DNA from: Acidobacteriota bacterium
Lineage (GTDB): Bacteria; Acidobacteriota; Terriglobia; UBA7540
Length of the DNA: 64,000 bases
Reading direction: 5' to 3'
NCBI GenBank assembly: GCA_902812465.1
Contig: CADDZE010000002.1
Location: 1 to 64,000, forward strand
Positions 27,207 through 35,716 of this stretch are shown here, in pieces; position 1 is the stretch's first letter, and each line of letters begins with the position of its first letter. The position numbers were made by a program, and so were the translations under genes. The notes below the pieces were generated by a model. That model searched no databases, was not told where the DNA came from, and saw only the letters and a program-made list of their open reading frames with translations.

Positions 27207-27896
27207 CTAGGTTGCGCCCTTGCGGGCGGTCAACGAGGACAGGAGGCGCTTGGCGCGGAGTAATTCGTCCTGGTTGATGGTGTGAAGCAGGCCCGGATAC
27301 CGCCGCAAGGTCACGGCGCCTCCGAGCGCCGACAACACGGACGCCGATTCCTCGATCCGCAGCCAAGGAACATGAGGATCAGCATCACCGGCGCCGAGAA
27401 AGCACTCGGTGCCGGAAAGATTGCCGGAGTAGCTGAACCGAGTCCCAGGCGGACCCATCAACCCTCCGGTAAACGCAATCAAGCCGCCGTAGCGTGCAGG
27501 GTTTCGGGCGATATATTCCGTGGCCAGACAAGCCCCTTGTGAGAATCCAACGAAGGCGATCTTGTCGCGGGGCAGCCCGGCAGCCAGGGCACGCTGCAAC
27601 ACGGTCTGGACCAGGTTCAAAGCCGAGTTGAGCCAGGGCTGATTCTGCTCGATCGGCGCCAGGAACGAGTACGGGTACCAAGTGTGGCGGGCGGCCTGCG
27701 GAGCAAGATACGCTAGTTCGGGAAGCTCCCACTCGTCAGCCAGCGCCAGAATATCCTCGGCCGACGCGCCGCGGCCATGGACCAAGATGGCAGCGGCGGC
27801 AGCGGCCCCCAGAGGACAGCCATGCTCCAGCACCCGCTGGCCCGCGTGAGGGTCATCGTCCCGGCGCAATCCCGTTAGGGGCAGGCTGCCGTTCAT
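27207..27896 (-). CDS. Alpha/beta hydrolase, phospholipase/carboxylesterase family (MhqD-like)
   Basis: 229 residues with the alpha/beta-hydrolase nucleophile elbow GFSQG (Ser of IAFVGFSQGACLA). The oxyanion loop is ILVHGRGASAEDIL, the acidic residue sits in GAGDADPHVP, and the catalytic His is in PGLLHTINQDEL. It is cytoplasmic, with no signal peptide. The start overlaps the stop of the upstream dioxygenase by ATGA, so translation is coupled. In Bacillus, MhqD (carboxylesterase) and MhqO (ring-cleaving dioxygenase) are co-regulated against methylhydroquinone and related thiol-reactive quinones. This pair has the same two families fused into one operon, so a quinone or aromatic detoxification role is inferred. 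Confidence 0.88.
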   Translation of the reverse strand: MNGSLPLTGLRRDDDPHAGQRVLEHGCPLGAAAAAAILVHGRGASAEDILALADEWELPELAYLAPQAARHTWYPYSFLAPIEQNQPWLNSALNLVQTVLQRALAAGLPRDKIAFVGFSQGACLATEYIARNPARYGGLIAFTGGLMGPPGTRFSYSGNLSGTECFLGAGDADPHVPWLRIEESASVLSALGGAVTLRRYPGLLHTINQDELLRAKRLLSSLTARKGAT

Positions 27897-28861
27897 CCGC
27901 CCTCCTTCACCGGCTTGCGCAGTTGCAGCGGAGGAAGAACACGCTCGATCCGCTGCCGGTATGGTTCAAGCCAGGGCGGTAGCACGAGCGTTTCGCCCAG
28001 CTCTTCGATGGATTCGTCGATGCCGAAACCCGGCGGATCAGTGGCCAGCTCGAACAAGACGCCGCCCGGCTCGCGGAAGTAGATCGAATGAAAGTAGCAG
28101 CGGTCGATGACGGGCGTGACGTCGAGATGTTTGCTCACGAGGCGCTGCCGCCAGGAACGCTGTGAAGCGTCGTCGGCTACACGCCAAGCGACATGATGGA
28201 CGATTCCAGCAGCGATCCTTCCGTACGGAGCCTCCGAAACGCAAAGGACCTCGACGCTCGCCCCTGGCCCACCCTCACCGACCTCGAAACGAAACCGGTT
28301 CGCCTGCTCGGCCGTCTTCCGAAACCCCATCATCTCCAGCACTTCAACGGTGCTCTCGTATCCCTGCTCACATAAGGTAACGGAATGGAAGCCCTGGATC
28401 GCATGGCGGGTGGGAACGCTCGCGTCCTGCCAGGGGCGCGACGCACCTCTGCCCTCCTCTTGCGGCGTCGCAACCAGCTCGAGTTTGAGGCCATCCGGAT
28501 CGGCAAAGGTGAGGACCTCCTCATTGAACCGCTTTCCAGACAGCTCTACCGGCACGTCGGCGGAACGCAACCGGTCTTCCCAGTAGCTGAGTGACTGTTC
28601 GGGAACGGCCAGGGCTGTGACGTCGACCTGCCCCACGCCGCGTCTCCCGCGGCCGGCCGTCGGCCAGGGAAAGAACGTCAGAAGAGTCCCGGGAAGGCCG
28701 GTCTGGTCACCGAAGTAAAGGTGATACGTCCCGGGGTCATCGAAGTTGACGGTCCGCTTCACCAGGCGCAAGCCTAATACGCCGGTATAGAAGTCCAAAA
28801 GGCGCTGGGGATCAGAGGCAATCGCCGTGACGTGATGAATACCGAGGATTGGCTGCTCCAT
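27893..28861 (-). CDS. Ring-cleaving dioxygenase, VOC family (MhqO-like)
   Basis: 322 residues made of two vicinal-oxygen-chelate halves. The first has GIHHVTAIASDPQRLLDFY and the second GFHSVTLCEQGYESTVEVLE. Metal ligands are the two His of those motifs and a Glu in GGVLFELATDPPGF. It is the size and layout of MhqO/MhqA-type ring-cleavage dioxygenases that use Fe(II) or another divalent metal. The protein is cytoplasmic. It is the first gene of a two-gene leftward operon with the esterase, which overlaps it by four bases. The start ATG at 28861 agrees with family length; the preceding bases carry only a weak Shine-Dalgarno. Confidence 0.9.
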   Translation of the reverse strand: MEQPILGIHHVTAIASDPQRLLDFYTGVLGLRLVKRTVNFDDPGTYHLYFGDQTGLPGTLLTFFPWPTAGRGRRGVGQVDVTALAVPEQSLSYWEDRLRSADVPVELSGKRFNEEVLTFADPDGLKLELVATPQEEGRGASRPWQDASVPTRHAIQGFHSVTLCEQGYESTVEVLEMMGFRKTAEQANRFRFEVGEGGPGASVEVLCVSEAPYGRIAAGIVHHVAWRVADDASQRSWRQRLVSKHLDVTPVIDRCYFHSIYFREPGGVLFELATDPPGFGIDESIEELGETLVLPPWLEPYRQRIERVLPPLQLRKPVKEGG

Positions 28862-28945
28862 AGAAAACCCCGCTCATGCCCTCACAAGGTGTGATTGTGC
28901 CGGGCCCTTACAATCGGATGAAATGAGGTGATCGTGTGTTCCGTC

Positions 28946-28951
28946 TATAAT
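28946..28951 (+). promoter_or_regulatory. Candidate -10 element ahead of the ccm cluster
   Basis: A consensus TATAAT lies about 190 bp before the ccmE start, in the 278-bp gap with the divergent dioxygenase gene. The -35 position (ATGAGG) is a poor match, so the assignment is tentative. Confidence 0.3.
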
Positions 28952-29139
28952 GAAACTGTGCGGGCTTAAGGGAAAGAGTCGCACGCCGGTCTCCTTTAGT
29001 CGTGGGCGGCGGCTACCCGCCTGAGGCACTTGCCGAGCCAGCCGTTACGCGGGTCGCTGTCCAGGGAAGGGCTACGGATTGACTCCATCTGCGGGCGGAT
29101 GCACAATTCAGACTCACCGTTAAATCATCGAGGTCGTTC

Positions 29140-29547
29140 GTGGGGAACAAGCGGCTTAAATTCGGGATCGGAATCGGCATCATCCTGGTTGTCGTTGCCT
29201 GGGAAGCGATCACTGGCTTTCAGCAGAGTAAAACATACTACGTGACGGTAAGGGAGTTGCTCAGCGGCAAAGCAGCCCGACACCGGGTGCGGGTGGGAGG
29301 GGTGGTCGCCCCGGGATCAATTGACCGGCGCAACGGAATGGTCACGTTCCGCTTGACGCAAGATTCCGATTCGGTGCCGGTTACCTACGTGGGTACCGAC
29401 CCCCTTCCAGATACCTTCGTGGGCGGAGCCCAGGCGATCGCCGAGGGCGATTATACGGCCGACGGCGTTTTTCGCGCAGATCATATCCAGGCCAAATGCG
29501 CCTCTAAGTATCAAGCGGCGCCTCCGTCACCCGGGAAGAAGGGTTAG
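29140..29547 (+). CDS. ccmE: CcmE haem chaperone, Cys-type variant
   Basis: A 135-residue periplasmic haem chaperone anchored by one N-terminal segment (LKFGIGIGIILVVVAWEAI). The OB-fold domain has the usual YYVTVRELL and HRVRVGGVVAPGSI strands and ends with ADHIQAKCASKY. Classic CcmE binds haem covalently through a His in an HxxxY motif; here the equivalent is Cys120-xxx-Tyr124. This is the CxxxY type known from other bacteria and archaea. The start is GTG at 29140, with GAGGT upstream. It receives haem from CcmABCD and passes it to CcmF/H. It leads a co-directional block reaching 36610. Confidence 0.92.
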   Translation: MGNKRLKFGIGIGIILVVVAWEAITGFQQSKTYYVTVRELLSGKAARHRVRVGGVVAPGSIDRRNGMVTFRLTQDSDSVPVTYVGTDPLPDTFVGGAQAIAEGDYTADGVFRADHIQAKCASKYQAAPPSPGKKG

Positions 29548-29630
29548 CGGGTGGGAACGGACGCTGATTTTTTGCGGGAACGAAGCCGCCAAGTTGGTGA
29601 AAACAAACGAGCGGGCCCGAAGGACGCGAC

Positions 29631-31643
29631 ATGAACCAGCTAGGTAGCATCGGCCTGATTGCTGGCTTTGCCTTTGCCCTCTACGGCTCAGTGGCGGGAG
29701 CTGTAGGAGGAAAGCTGCGCAGCCTACGGGTTACGCGGAGCGCAGAGCGGGCGGTATTAGCCTTTACGGTGATGATCACGGTAGCCGTCGCGGCACTCGA
29801 ATACCTGATCCTCACTGACGATTTTCACGGCGCCTACGTGGCCTCGCACTCGAACCGCGACCTTCCACTTTATTACAAAATTCCCGTACTCTGGGCAGGC
29901 CAGGAAGGGTCGCTGCTTTTTTGGACCTGGCTGCTTTCCCTTTACAGTGCTCTGGTAGTGTGGCTGAACCGCAAGAAGAACCGACAGCTGATGCCTTACG
30001 TCGTGGCTGTGCTGATGGGCACCGGCGTCTTTTTTTCCTTGGTCACCCTCCTGGCGGCTAACCCGTTTTCTGAGTTGTCGCTAGCGAATGGGGCCGCGTT
30101 CCGCCCGCCGGATGGCAACGGTCTGAACCCCGCGCTGCAGTATCCCTCCATGGTCATCCATCCACCGATGCTCTACCTCGGTTATGTGGGTATGGTGGTG
30201 CCCTACGCGTTCGCTATGGCGGCGCTGCTGACCAGACAGCTGGGCGACCACTGGATTCGTGCTACCCGCCGCTGGACCATCGTCCCCTGGATGTTCCTCG
30301 GATTCGGCATTTGCCTGGGCGGCCATTGGGCTTACGACGTCCTCGGCTGGGGCGGTTATTGGGCCTGGGATCCGGTTGAGAACGCCTCGCTGCTGCCCTG
30401 GCTGGCGGGTACCGCGTTCCTGCATTCGGTTTTGGTACAGGAAAAACGCGGCATGCTCAAGGTGTGGAACATCGCGCTGGTGATGACCACGTTCTTTTTG
30501 AGCATCTTCGGCACATTCCTGACGCGCAGCGGCATTGTCAGCTCCGTGCACGCCTTCGCGCAGTCGAGCATTGGTCCGTACTTTGCGATATTTTTGGCCA
30601 TCATCGTCTTCTTCTCGCTCACGCTCCTGTTCCTACGCCTCGATGCCCTGAAGAGCGAGAACCGCCTGGACTCGGTTATCTCCCGCGAGAGCGGCTTCCT
30701 CTTCAATAACTGGGTGCTGATGGCGGCCGTGTTCGCCGTGCTGTGGGGAACAGTGTTCCCCATTATTTCGAAGGCCGTCGAGAACCAGACGGTGACGGTT
30801 GGCGCATCCTTCTACAACAAGACCACGGTGCCGATGGGCCTGCTGTTGCTCTTTCTCACCGGCGCGGGGCCGCTGCTGGCCTGGCGCAAGACCTCGTTTC
30901 AAAGCCTGAAGCGAAATTTTGCCGTGCCGCTCGCTGCAGCCGGTGTGGTTGGCATCACTCTGTTCTTTGCCGGAATCCGAAACCTTTACGCCTGGATGAG
31001 CTTATTCCTCAGCGCCTTCGTAGCCACCTGTGTACTCAGCGAGTTCTACCGTGGCGCCCGCACGCGGCAAAAGTTTTGCCGCGAAAGCTTTATCTGGGCT
31101 CTTTACAACCTGACGATGCGCAACACCCGGCGCTATGGTGGCTATATCGTGCATCTGGGCCTTGTCCTGTTATTCGTGGGTTTTTCCGGCCTGGCCTTTA
31201 AGAGCGAAGGCAAGGCTTTGATGCAGGAGGGCGACCTGCTGCGCGTGAAGAATTACTTGTTGCGTTGCGAGAGCCTGACCTCCGGCGACACGCCGAACTA
31301 CACTTATTTGCGCGCTAGCCTCTCCGTCTTAAAGGATGGGCGCGCGCTGGGCACGGTTGAGCCAGAGCGGCGCTTCTATAAGGCCAGCCAGCAACCCATC
31401 ACCCACGTTGCCTTGCGCAGCTCGCTCGCCGAAGACCTCTACACGGTGCTGGCAGGCCAGGACCCCGAGTCGGGCAAAGCGGTGATTCAGGTCTTCGTGA
31501 ATCCGCTGGTGGCCTGGGTATGGCTGGGTGGTATCGTGATGCTGTTGGGCACGCTGCTCGTGCTGGTGCCGAGCCGCGTGGACCGGGAGATGGATTTGCT
31601 CCAGGCGCAGCCGCAAGCGGCTGAGGAAACACAGTGGCTGTGA
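29631..31643 (+). CDS. ccmF: CcmF haem lyase subunit
   Basis: A 670-residue polytopic inner-membrane protein with the tryptophan-rich WWD-type motif in WGGYWAWDPVENASLLPWLA. The conserved haem-handling His residues lie in nearby loops (HPPMLYLGYVG, HSVLVQEKRG). About 14-15 hydrophobic segments can be counted, which fits the family length of 640-680. The periplasmic C-terminal part (about 540-640) precedes a last membrane segment (VAWVWLGGIVMLLGTLLVL). CcmF ligates haem from CcmE to the CxxCH cysteines of apocytochromes. It follows ccmE by 83 bp; its last 10 bases overlap the next frame. Confidence 0.96.
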   Translation: MNQLGSIGLIAGFAFALYGSVAGAVGGKLRSLRVTRSAERAVLAFTVMITVAVAALEYLILTDDFHGAYVASHSNRDLPLYYKIPVLWAGQEGSLLFWTWLLSLYSALVVWLNRKKNRQLMPYVVAVLMGTGVFFSLVTLLAANPFSELSLANGAAFRPPDGNGLNPALQYPSMVIHPPMLYLGYVGMVVPYAFAMAALLTRQLGDHWIRATRRWTIVPWMFLGFGICLGGHWAYDVLGWGGYWAWDPVENASLLPWLAGTAFLHSVLVQEKRGMLKVWNIALVMTTFFLSIFGTFLTRSGIVSSVHAFAQSSIGPYFAIFLAIIVFFSLTLLFLRLDALKSENRLDSVISRESGFLFNNWVLMAAVFAVLWGTVFPIISKAVENQTVTVGASFYNKTTVPMGLLLLFLTGAGPLLAWRKTSFQSLKRNFAVPLAAAGVVGITLFFAGIRNLYAWMSLFLSAFVATCVLSEFYRGARTRQKFCRESFIWALYNLTMRNTRRYGGYIVHLGLVLLFVGFSGLAFKSEGKALMQEGDLLRVKNYLLRCESLTSGDTPNYTYLRASLSVLKDGRALGTVEPERRFYKASQQPITHVALRSSLAEDLYTVLAGQDPESGKAVIQVFVNPLVAWVWLGGIVMLLGTLLVLVPSRVDREMDLLQAQPQAAEETQWL

Positions 31644-32293
31644 GGGCGATCTGGCGATCTAACAAGCTGCGGCGTCACTCCGGGAGCGATGCCGCTTGGA
31701 AAGCTGGAGGCCAGGGACGGCCACTTCAACTTCCTGCCTTCGAAACCGCCGTTCCCCCCGCGAACGGGGCGCAACACCCCCAGGATTTGTTTCACGCCAG
31801 AGCCAAAGCCGTTGAGGCATGGTTCGCTGTCTGCCTCGTGGTCGCTTCCGCACCGGGGCGCCTCTTCTCAGGTCATGATGCGGGTCTGCGCGCCAGACCG
31901 AGCCTCGAATCCGTCGGCGATAAGGTTTACTGTCTGTGTGGTTGCGTTACCACGCTCAACCGATGTCCGCACCTGCCCTCCGAGTGCTGGAGCCGCAGAC
32001 AGACGGAAGAGGCCATTCGCACCGACATCGCCCAAGGCAAAGATGAAGCGGCCATCCTGCAGGATCTCATGCAGCGTTATGGCGTGCAGGTGCTGGCGGC
32101 GCCGCCGGTCAAGGGGTTCGATCTAGCAGCGTGGCTGCTGCCTGGTTTCGGGCTGGTAATAGGCTTGATTCTTGTCGTATGGGTCGTGCGACGCTGGCAC
32201 CACCCAGCGGGCCGTCCGCCCGAGCCGCCCGTCGCAGTCGATCCCAAGCTAATGATGGCGATCGAAGAGGAGATGAAAACACTGGAGGATTGA
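31634..32293 (+). CDS. ccmH: CcmH-type apocytochrome thiol-reductase subunit
   Basis: The recognised part is the second half: SVGDKVYCLCGCVTTLNRC, three helices with EEAIRTDIAQGKDEAAILQDLMQRYG, then one membrane segment (AAWLLPGFGLVIGLILVVWVV). That is the CcmH layout; the family's LRCxxC site appears as CxCxC, as in other Acidobacteria-like members. A GTG at 31634 with GAGGA ahead overlaps ccmF by 10 bases and gives 219 residues. The first 95 residues look unlike a normal signal peptide, so the true start may be internal or the 5' part may carry an error. It presents reduced haem-site cysteines to CcmF. Confidence 0.8.
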   Translation: MAVRAIWRSNKLRRHSGSDAAWKAGGQGRPLQLPAFETAVPPANGAQHPQDLFHARAKAVEAWFAVCLVVASAPGRLFSGHDAGLRARPSLESVGDKVYCLCGCVTTLNRCPHLPSECWSRRQTEEAIRTDIAQGKDEAAILQDLMQRYGVQVLAAPPVKGFDLAAWLLPGFGLVIGLILVVWVVRRWHHPAGRPPEPPVAVDPKLMMAIEEEMKTLED

Positions 32294-32372
32294 ATCATTG
32301 ACGCGCGGAAAAGGTTTCGCTACCTGAGCCGGTGGCGCGTTATGATCCGGTCACTCCATGGGCTAAAAGGCC

Positions 32373-32819
32373 ATGCCCGTAGTTATTGCCCTTCTTATTA
32401 CTGCGTCGCTGCTGGTGTTTGTGGCGTACCCCCTGCTGGCAGGGGAAGAAGCATCGGCACACCTGAGCACGCTGCCGGTGGACGTTACGCCGCAGGTGGA
32501 TTTGAAGAATCGCCGTTTGGTACTTTACGAGAACATGCGCGACCTCGAGTTCGAGTACCAGGCTGGCAAGATCGCCCAGGAGGATTATGAAGCGCTCCGC
32601 GAGGAATACACCGCCCATGCAGCCCGCTTAATGGCTGCCTCCCAAGGGCTGTTGCGAACCAGTCCGGAGGATGCACTCATCGAGCAGGAGGTGGCGCGGC
32701 GGCGTAACCGGCGGCGCCAGGCGACAACTGACTACGTCTGCCCCAAGTGTGGCTACGAGAATCCGCTGCCCGTCAAGTTCTGTGGCGAGTGCGGACAGAA
32801 ATTGAAAAGCCGCAGTTAG
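32373..32819 (+). CDS. CcmI-like membrane protein with zinc ribbon
   Basis: 148 residues. An N-terminal membrane helix (VVIALLITASLLVFVAYPLL) precedes a helical hairpin, ENMRDLEFEYQAGKI then EDYEALREEYTAHAARL, that matches the short cytoplasmic region after the first helix of CcmI. It lacks the TPR domain of full CcmI. The C-terminus is a zinc ribbon (CPKCGYENPLPVKFCGECG). CcmI holds apocytochrome for CcmF/H; a shortened form in this cluster suggests a scaffolding role. Its neighbour at 32895-34160 carries a similar hairpin (DLDELFAAGKIAERHYWRER). Confidence 0.75.
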   Translation: MPVVIALLITASLLVFVAYPLLAGEEASAHLSTLPVDVTPQVDLKNRRLVLYENMRDLEFEYQAGKIAQEDYEALREEYTAHAARLMAASQGLLRTSPEDALIEQEVARRRNRRRQATTDYVCPKCGYENPLPVKFCGECGQKLKSRS

Positions 32820-32894
32820 ATTGTGAAGGCTGAAGCAGCGAGCTCGGCGAAGCCGCCTTCTTCCCTGATGCTTTATAGTTCTGCGTGACCCAAG

Positions 32895-34160
32895 ATGAAT
32901 GCGACCTCCCATCCTGGGATGCGTGCCTTTCTGGCCATCGTGGTGTCCGTGTTGGTCCAGCCTCAGGCGTATGCTCAGGCGCGCATTCACGGGCAAGTGG
33001 TGAATGGAACCAGGCGCCAGCCGGTGGCCGGCCAGGAAGTGCGGCTGCTTCAGCCACGGGGCGGCATGCAGCAAGTCGGCGTTACCACCACGGACGCTAA
33101 AGGCCGGTTCGAGTTCAGCCAGGTGCCGGCGGATCCGAGTTCCTTTTATCTCGCTTCGACCGTCTTTGCCGGTGTTCCCTACAACGCGCCCGTACAGTTT
33201 GACTCTTCCGGCCAGGCAGGCGCGGACCTGACCGTTTACGATGCCACCCATTCCCCGCTGGCCCTGCGCGTGAAGGTGCTGCGCGTGCTCGCCCTGGCGC
33301 ACGGATCGAGAGTGAGGGTGCGCGAAGAATACGAAGTCGAAAACGCGAGCCGGCCGCCACGCGCCTATTCTCAGGCTGGGGGAACCTTCCACTTTCGCCT
33401 GCCCGCTGGCGTAAACCAGCCGAGCGTGGCGGTGACGGGCTTGATGAACATGCCGCTGCCTCAGGACGCCGAGGCCGACCAGCGAGGCTTTTTCATCCGC
33501 TATCCGCTGAAGCCGGGCACGACCGAAGTGGCCATCCAGTATGAGTCCGACTACAATCCCTCAGGCTACCGGTGGACCAGCGGCACCGACTACCCCATCG
33601 ACCGCGTCGAGTTCTACTTGTCACCCCCCACGCTCCGTGTGGATTCGCCCGACCTCAAGCCAGCGGGCAAGGACGATGCTCACCAGATCGTGAAGTACGA
33701 AGCTGGAGCCATTCCGGCCGGTGCGGAGCTCGTGGCGCGGCTCAGCGGTGAAGCCGCACCCCCGGCCGCCGGCGAGCCCTCGGACGAAGGCGGAAGCGAC
33801 AATGGGGAGGGCCAGGATACAGTGAAAGTGGTCCCCGACGCCATGACGCGCCTCCGCTGGCCGCTCGCTGGTTGCTTCCTGCTGGTACTCTTATGGGCAC
33901 TCGGCGTGCGCGTTGCTAAGGAATGGCCGCAACGCGCCGCGGCCCGCCCTACCGCCCAGGTTCAGCAGCAACTGCAAGCCAAGGCAGAAAAGCTGCTCAA
34001 CTCCCTGGCCGACCTCGACGAGCTCTTCGCCGCTGGCAAGATCGCTGAACGGCACTATTGGAGGGAGCGTCTGGAGCTGAAGGCCAAGCTGGTGGCGCTG
34101 CTAAAGAAGAGCCCGCCCGCGCTGCTCGAGTCTTATGCCTCGCGAAGCCAGCCCCGCTGA
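32895..34160 (+). CDS. Exported carboxypeptidase-regulatory-like protein of the ccm cluster
   Basis: 421 residues. A signal peptide (MRAFLAIVVSVLVQPQAYA within the first 28 residues) is followed by a carboxypeptidase-regulatory-like beta domain (RIHGQVVNGTRRQPVAGQEV to STVFAGVPYNAPVQF) and further beta strands. A membrane segment near residues 318-336 (WPLAGCFLLVLLWALGV) ends the periplasmic part. The cytoplasmic tail carries LADLDELFAAGKIAERHY, like the CcmI-type hairpin of the preceding protein. The frame overlaps ccmA by 26 bases, so translation is coupled. Not a known Ccm subunit; a role in haem or apocytochrome handling is inferred from position only. Confidence 0.75.
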   Translation: MNATSHPGMRAFLAIVVSVLVQPQAYAQARIHGQVVNGTRRQPVAGQEVRLLQPRGGMQQVGVTTTDAKGRFEFSQVPADPSSFYLASTVFAGVPYNAPVQFDSSGQAGADLTVYDATHSPLALRVKVLRVLALAHGSRVRVREEYEVENASRPPRAYSQAGGTFHFRLPAGVNQPSVAVTGLMNMPLPQDAEADQRGFFIRYPLKPGTTEVAIQYESDYNPSGYRWTSGTDYPIDRVEFYLSPPTLRVDSPDLKPAGKDDAHQIVKYEAGAIPAGAELVARLSGEAAPPAAGEPSDEGGSDNGEGQDTVKVVPDAMTRLRWPLAGCFLLVLLWALGVRVAKEWPQRAAARPTAQVQQQLQAKAEKLLNSLADLDELFAAGKIAERHYWRERLELKAKLVALLKKSPPALLESYASRSQPR

Positions 34161-34863
34161 GCACGCGCTCGAAGCCCGCCATATCTCCAAGTACTTCGGC
34201 GACCACGTAGCGCTTAGAAACATCTCTTTGCGGGTGGCTGGGGGCGACTGCGTGTTGCTCTACGGTCCGAACGGCGCGGGCAAAACCACTTTGTTGCGCG
34301 TCCTGGCGTCTTTGGCGCGTCCAGACCGGGGAGAGGTTCTGCTGGACGGGAAGAAGGTGCGGCACGACGCCTCCTCGAAGTTCGAAATCGGCTTTGTCTC
34401 TCACGCGTCGCTGCTCTACGGTGACTTGACCGTTCGCGAAAATCTGCGGTTTACCGCTCACCTCTTCGGCCTGCGCCACGCCGAGGCCAGGATCAACGAG
34501 GCGCTCGATCTGTTTGCCGTGCGCGATCGCCAAGCCCAGCTGGTGCGGAGTTTGTCGCGCGGCTTGCAGCAGCGCGTCACGCTCGCTCGCGCCTTGCTCC
34601 ACCGGCCTCGCTTTCTGCTGTTGGATGAGCCCTTCACCGGCCTGGACGCGGCATCAGCCGAAAGCCTGACCAGCCGGCTACAACACTGGACGGACAAGGG
34701 CATCATCTTCTCCACTCATAGCTTCGAGCAGGGAGCGGCGATCGCCCGCCGGCTCGTGGTCCTCGAAGGGGGACGGCTGCGCTACGATGGCCCGTTCCGG
34801 CACGCCCCGCTGGCGGCGCTCGGCATCAGGCCGTCGACCGAGGCGCGGGGCAGTAAGCTGTGA
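34135..34863 (+). CDS. ccmA: CcmA, haem exporter ATP-binding subunit
   Basis: A 242-residue ABC ATPase with Walker A GPNGAGKTT, signature LSRGLQQRVTLARALL, Walker B FLLLDEP and a downstream switch His (STHSF). The short N-terminal half EARHISKYFGDHVALRNISLRV is typical of CcmA. With CcmB and CcmC/D it drives release of holo-CcmE from the CcmC complex. It overlaps the upstream gene by 26 bp and is followed 81 bp later by ccmB. Cytoplasmic face of the inner membrane. Confidence 0.95.
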   Translation: MPREASPAEHALEARHISKYFGDHVALRNISLRVAGGDCVLLYGPNGAGKTTLLRVLASLARPDRGEVLLDGKKVRHDASSKFEIGFVSHASLLYGDLTVRENLRFTAHLFGLRHAEARINEALDLFAVRDRQAQLVRSLSRGLQQRVTLARALLHRPRFLLLDEPFTGLDAASAESLTSRLQHWTDKGIIFSTHSFEQGAAIARRLVVLEGGRLRYDGPFRHAPLAALGIRPSTEARGSKL

Positions 34864-34944
34864 GCCAGCGAGCCATGGGCTGCTGAAGTCCCGGGGGCAG
34901 GCTGCGGCCGGCGGCTGTCGCTCGCCAATGGCCCTCTGACTTCC

Positions 34945-35613
34945 GTGAACGTTATCTGGACGATGTTCGTGAAGGACCTGCGCGTCGAGTGGCGCAACCG
35001 CGAGACGCTGGCACTGATGTGTGTCTTCGGGCTGCTGGTGGTTTTCTTGTTCAACTTTACGCTGGAAACCGGGCGCGAAGAGGCTCTGCGCGGCCTGCCC
35101 GCACTCCTTTGGGTGGACTTCGCATTCGTAGGCATTTTGGGTTTCAACCGTTCCTTTGCCGCCGAGCGTGAGAACGCGTGCCTCGAAGGCCTGATGCTGG
35201 CCCCCGTCGACCCGGGCCTCCTTTATCTCGGCAAGATGCTGTCCAACCTGGTGTTCCTGGGAGTGGCGGAAGGGATCGTGGTGTTTGCCGCCTCGCTTTG
35301 GTATAACTTTTCCTTCTTGCCAGCTTTCCGCAGCTTCTTCTGGATCGCTTTTCTCGGCACGGTGGGGTACGTGGCTGTGGGAACGGTGTTCGGCGCGATT
35401 GCGGCTAATACTCGGATGCGGGAGGTGATGCTGCCCGTGCTGCAATTCCCGGTGGCCGTGCCGGTCCTGATCGGAGGCATCGAGGCCACCGGCGGGGCGC
35501 TGCGCGGCGACGCTCCAAGCTCCTACGCCTGGGCGGTAAGGCTGCTTGTGGCGTTCGACGTCGCTTTTATTGTTCTGTCGTACTTGCTATTTGAGTATGT
35601 GTTGGAGGAGTAG
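34945..35613 (+). CDS. ccmB: CcmB, haem exporter membrane subunit
   Basis: 222 residues with six hydrophobic segments, beginning VIWTMFVKDLRVEWRNRE, the usual ABC-2-type start of CcmB. The conserved cytoplasmic stretch FNRSFAAERENACLEGLMLAPVD is present, and later helices include LVFLGVAEGIVVFAASLW and AVGTVFGAIAANTRM. The start is GTG at 34945; an in-frame ATG follows six codons later. It pairs with CcmA as the membrane part of the CcmAB transporter. Confidence 0.93.
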   Translation: MNVIWTMFVKDLRVEWRNRETLALMCVFGLLVVFLFNFTLETGREEALRGLPALLWVDFAFVGILGFNRSFAAERENACLEGLMLAPVDPGLLYLGKMLSNLVFLGVAEGIVVFAASLWYNFSFLPAFRSFFWIAFLGTVGYVAVGTVFGAIAANTRMREVMLPVLQFPVAVPVLIGGIEATGGALRGDAPSSYAWAVRLLVAFDVAFIVLSYLLFEYVLEE

Positions 35614-35716
35614 ATGTGGGCCGGCTGTTCCCAGTCTCCGTCGCCTTCGGCGCCGCGCTGCTTGCGGTCAGACGGGTGATTGAGGCCAGCCCTGGGAAGC
35701 GTGGTGAACCGCCAAA

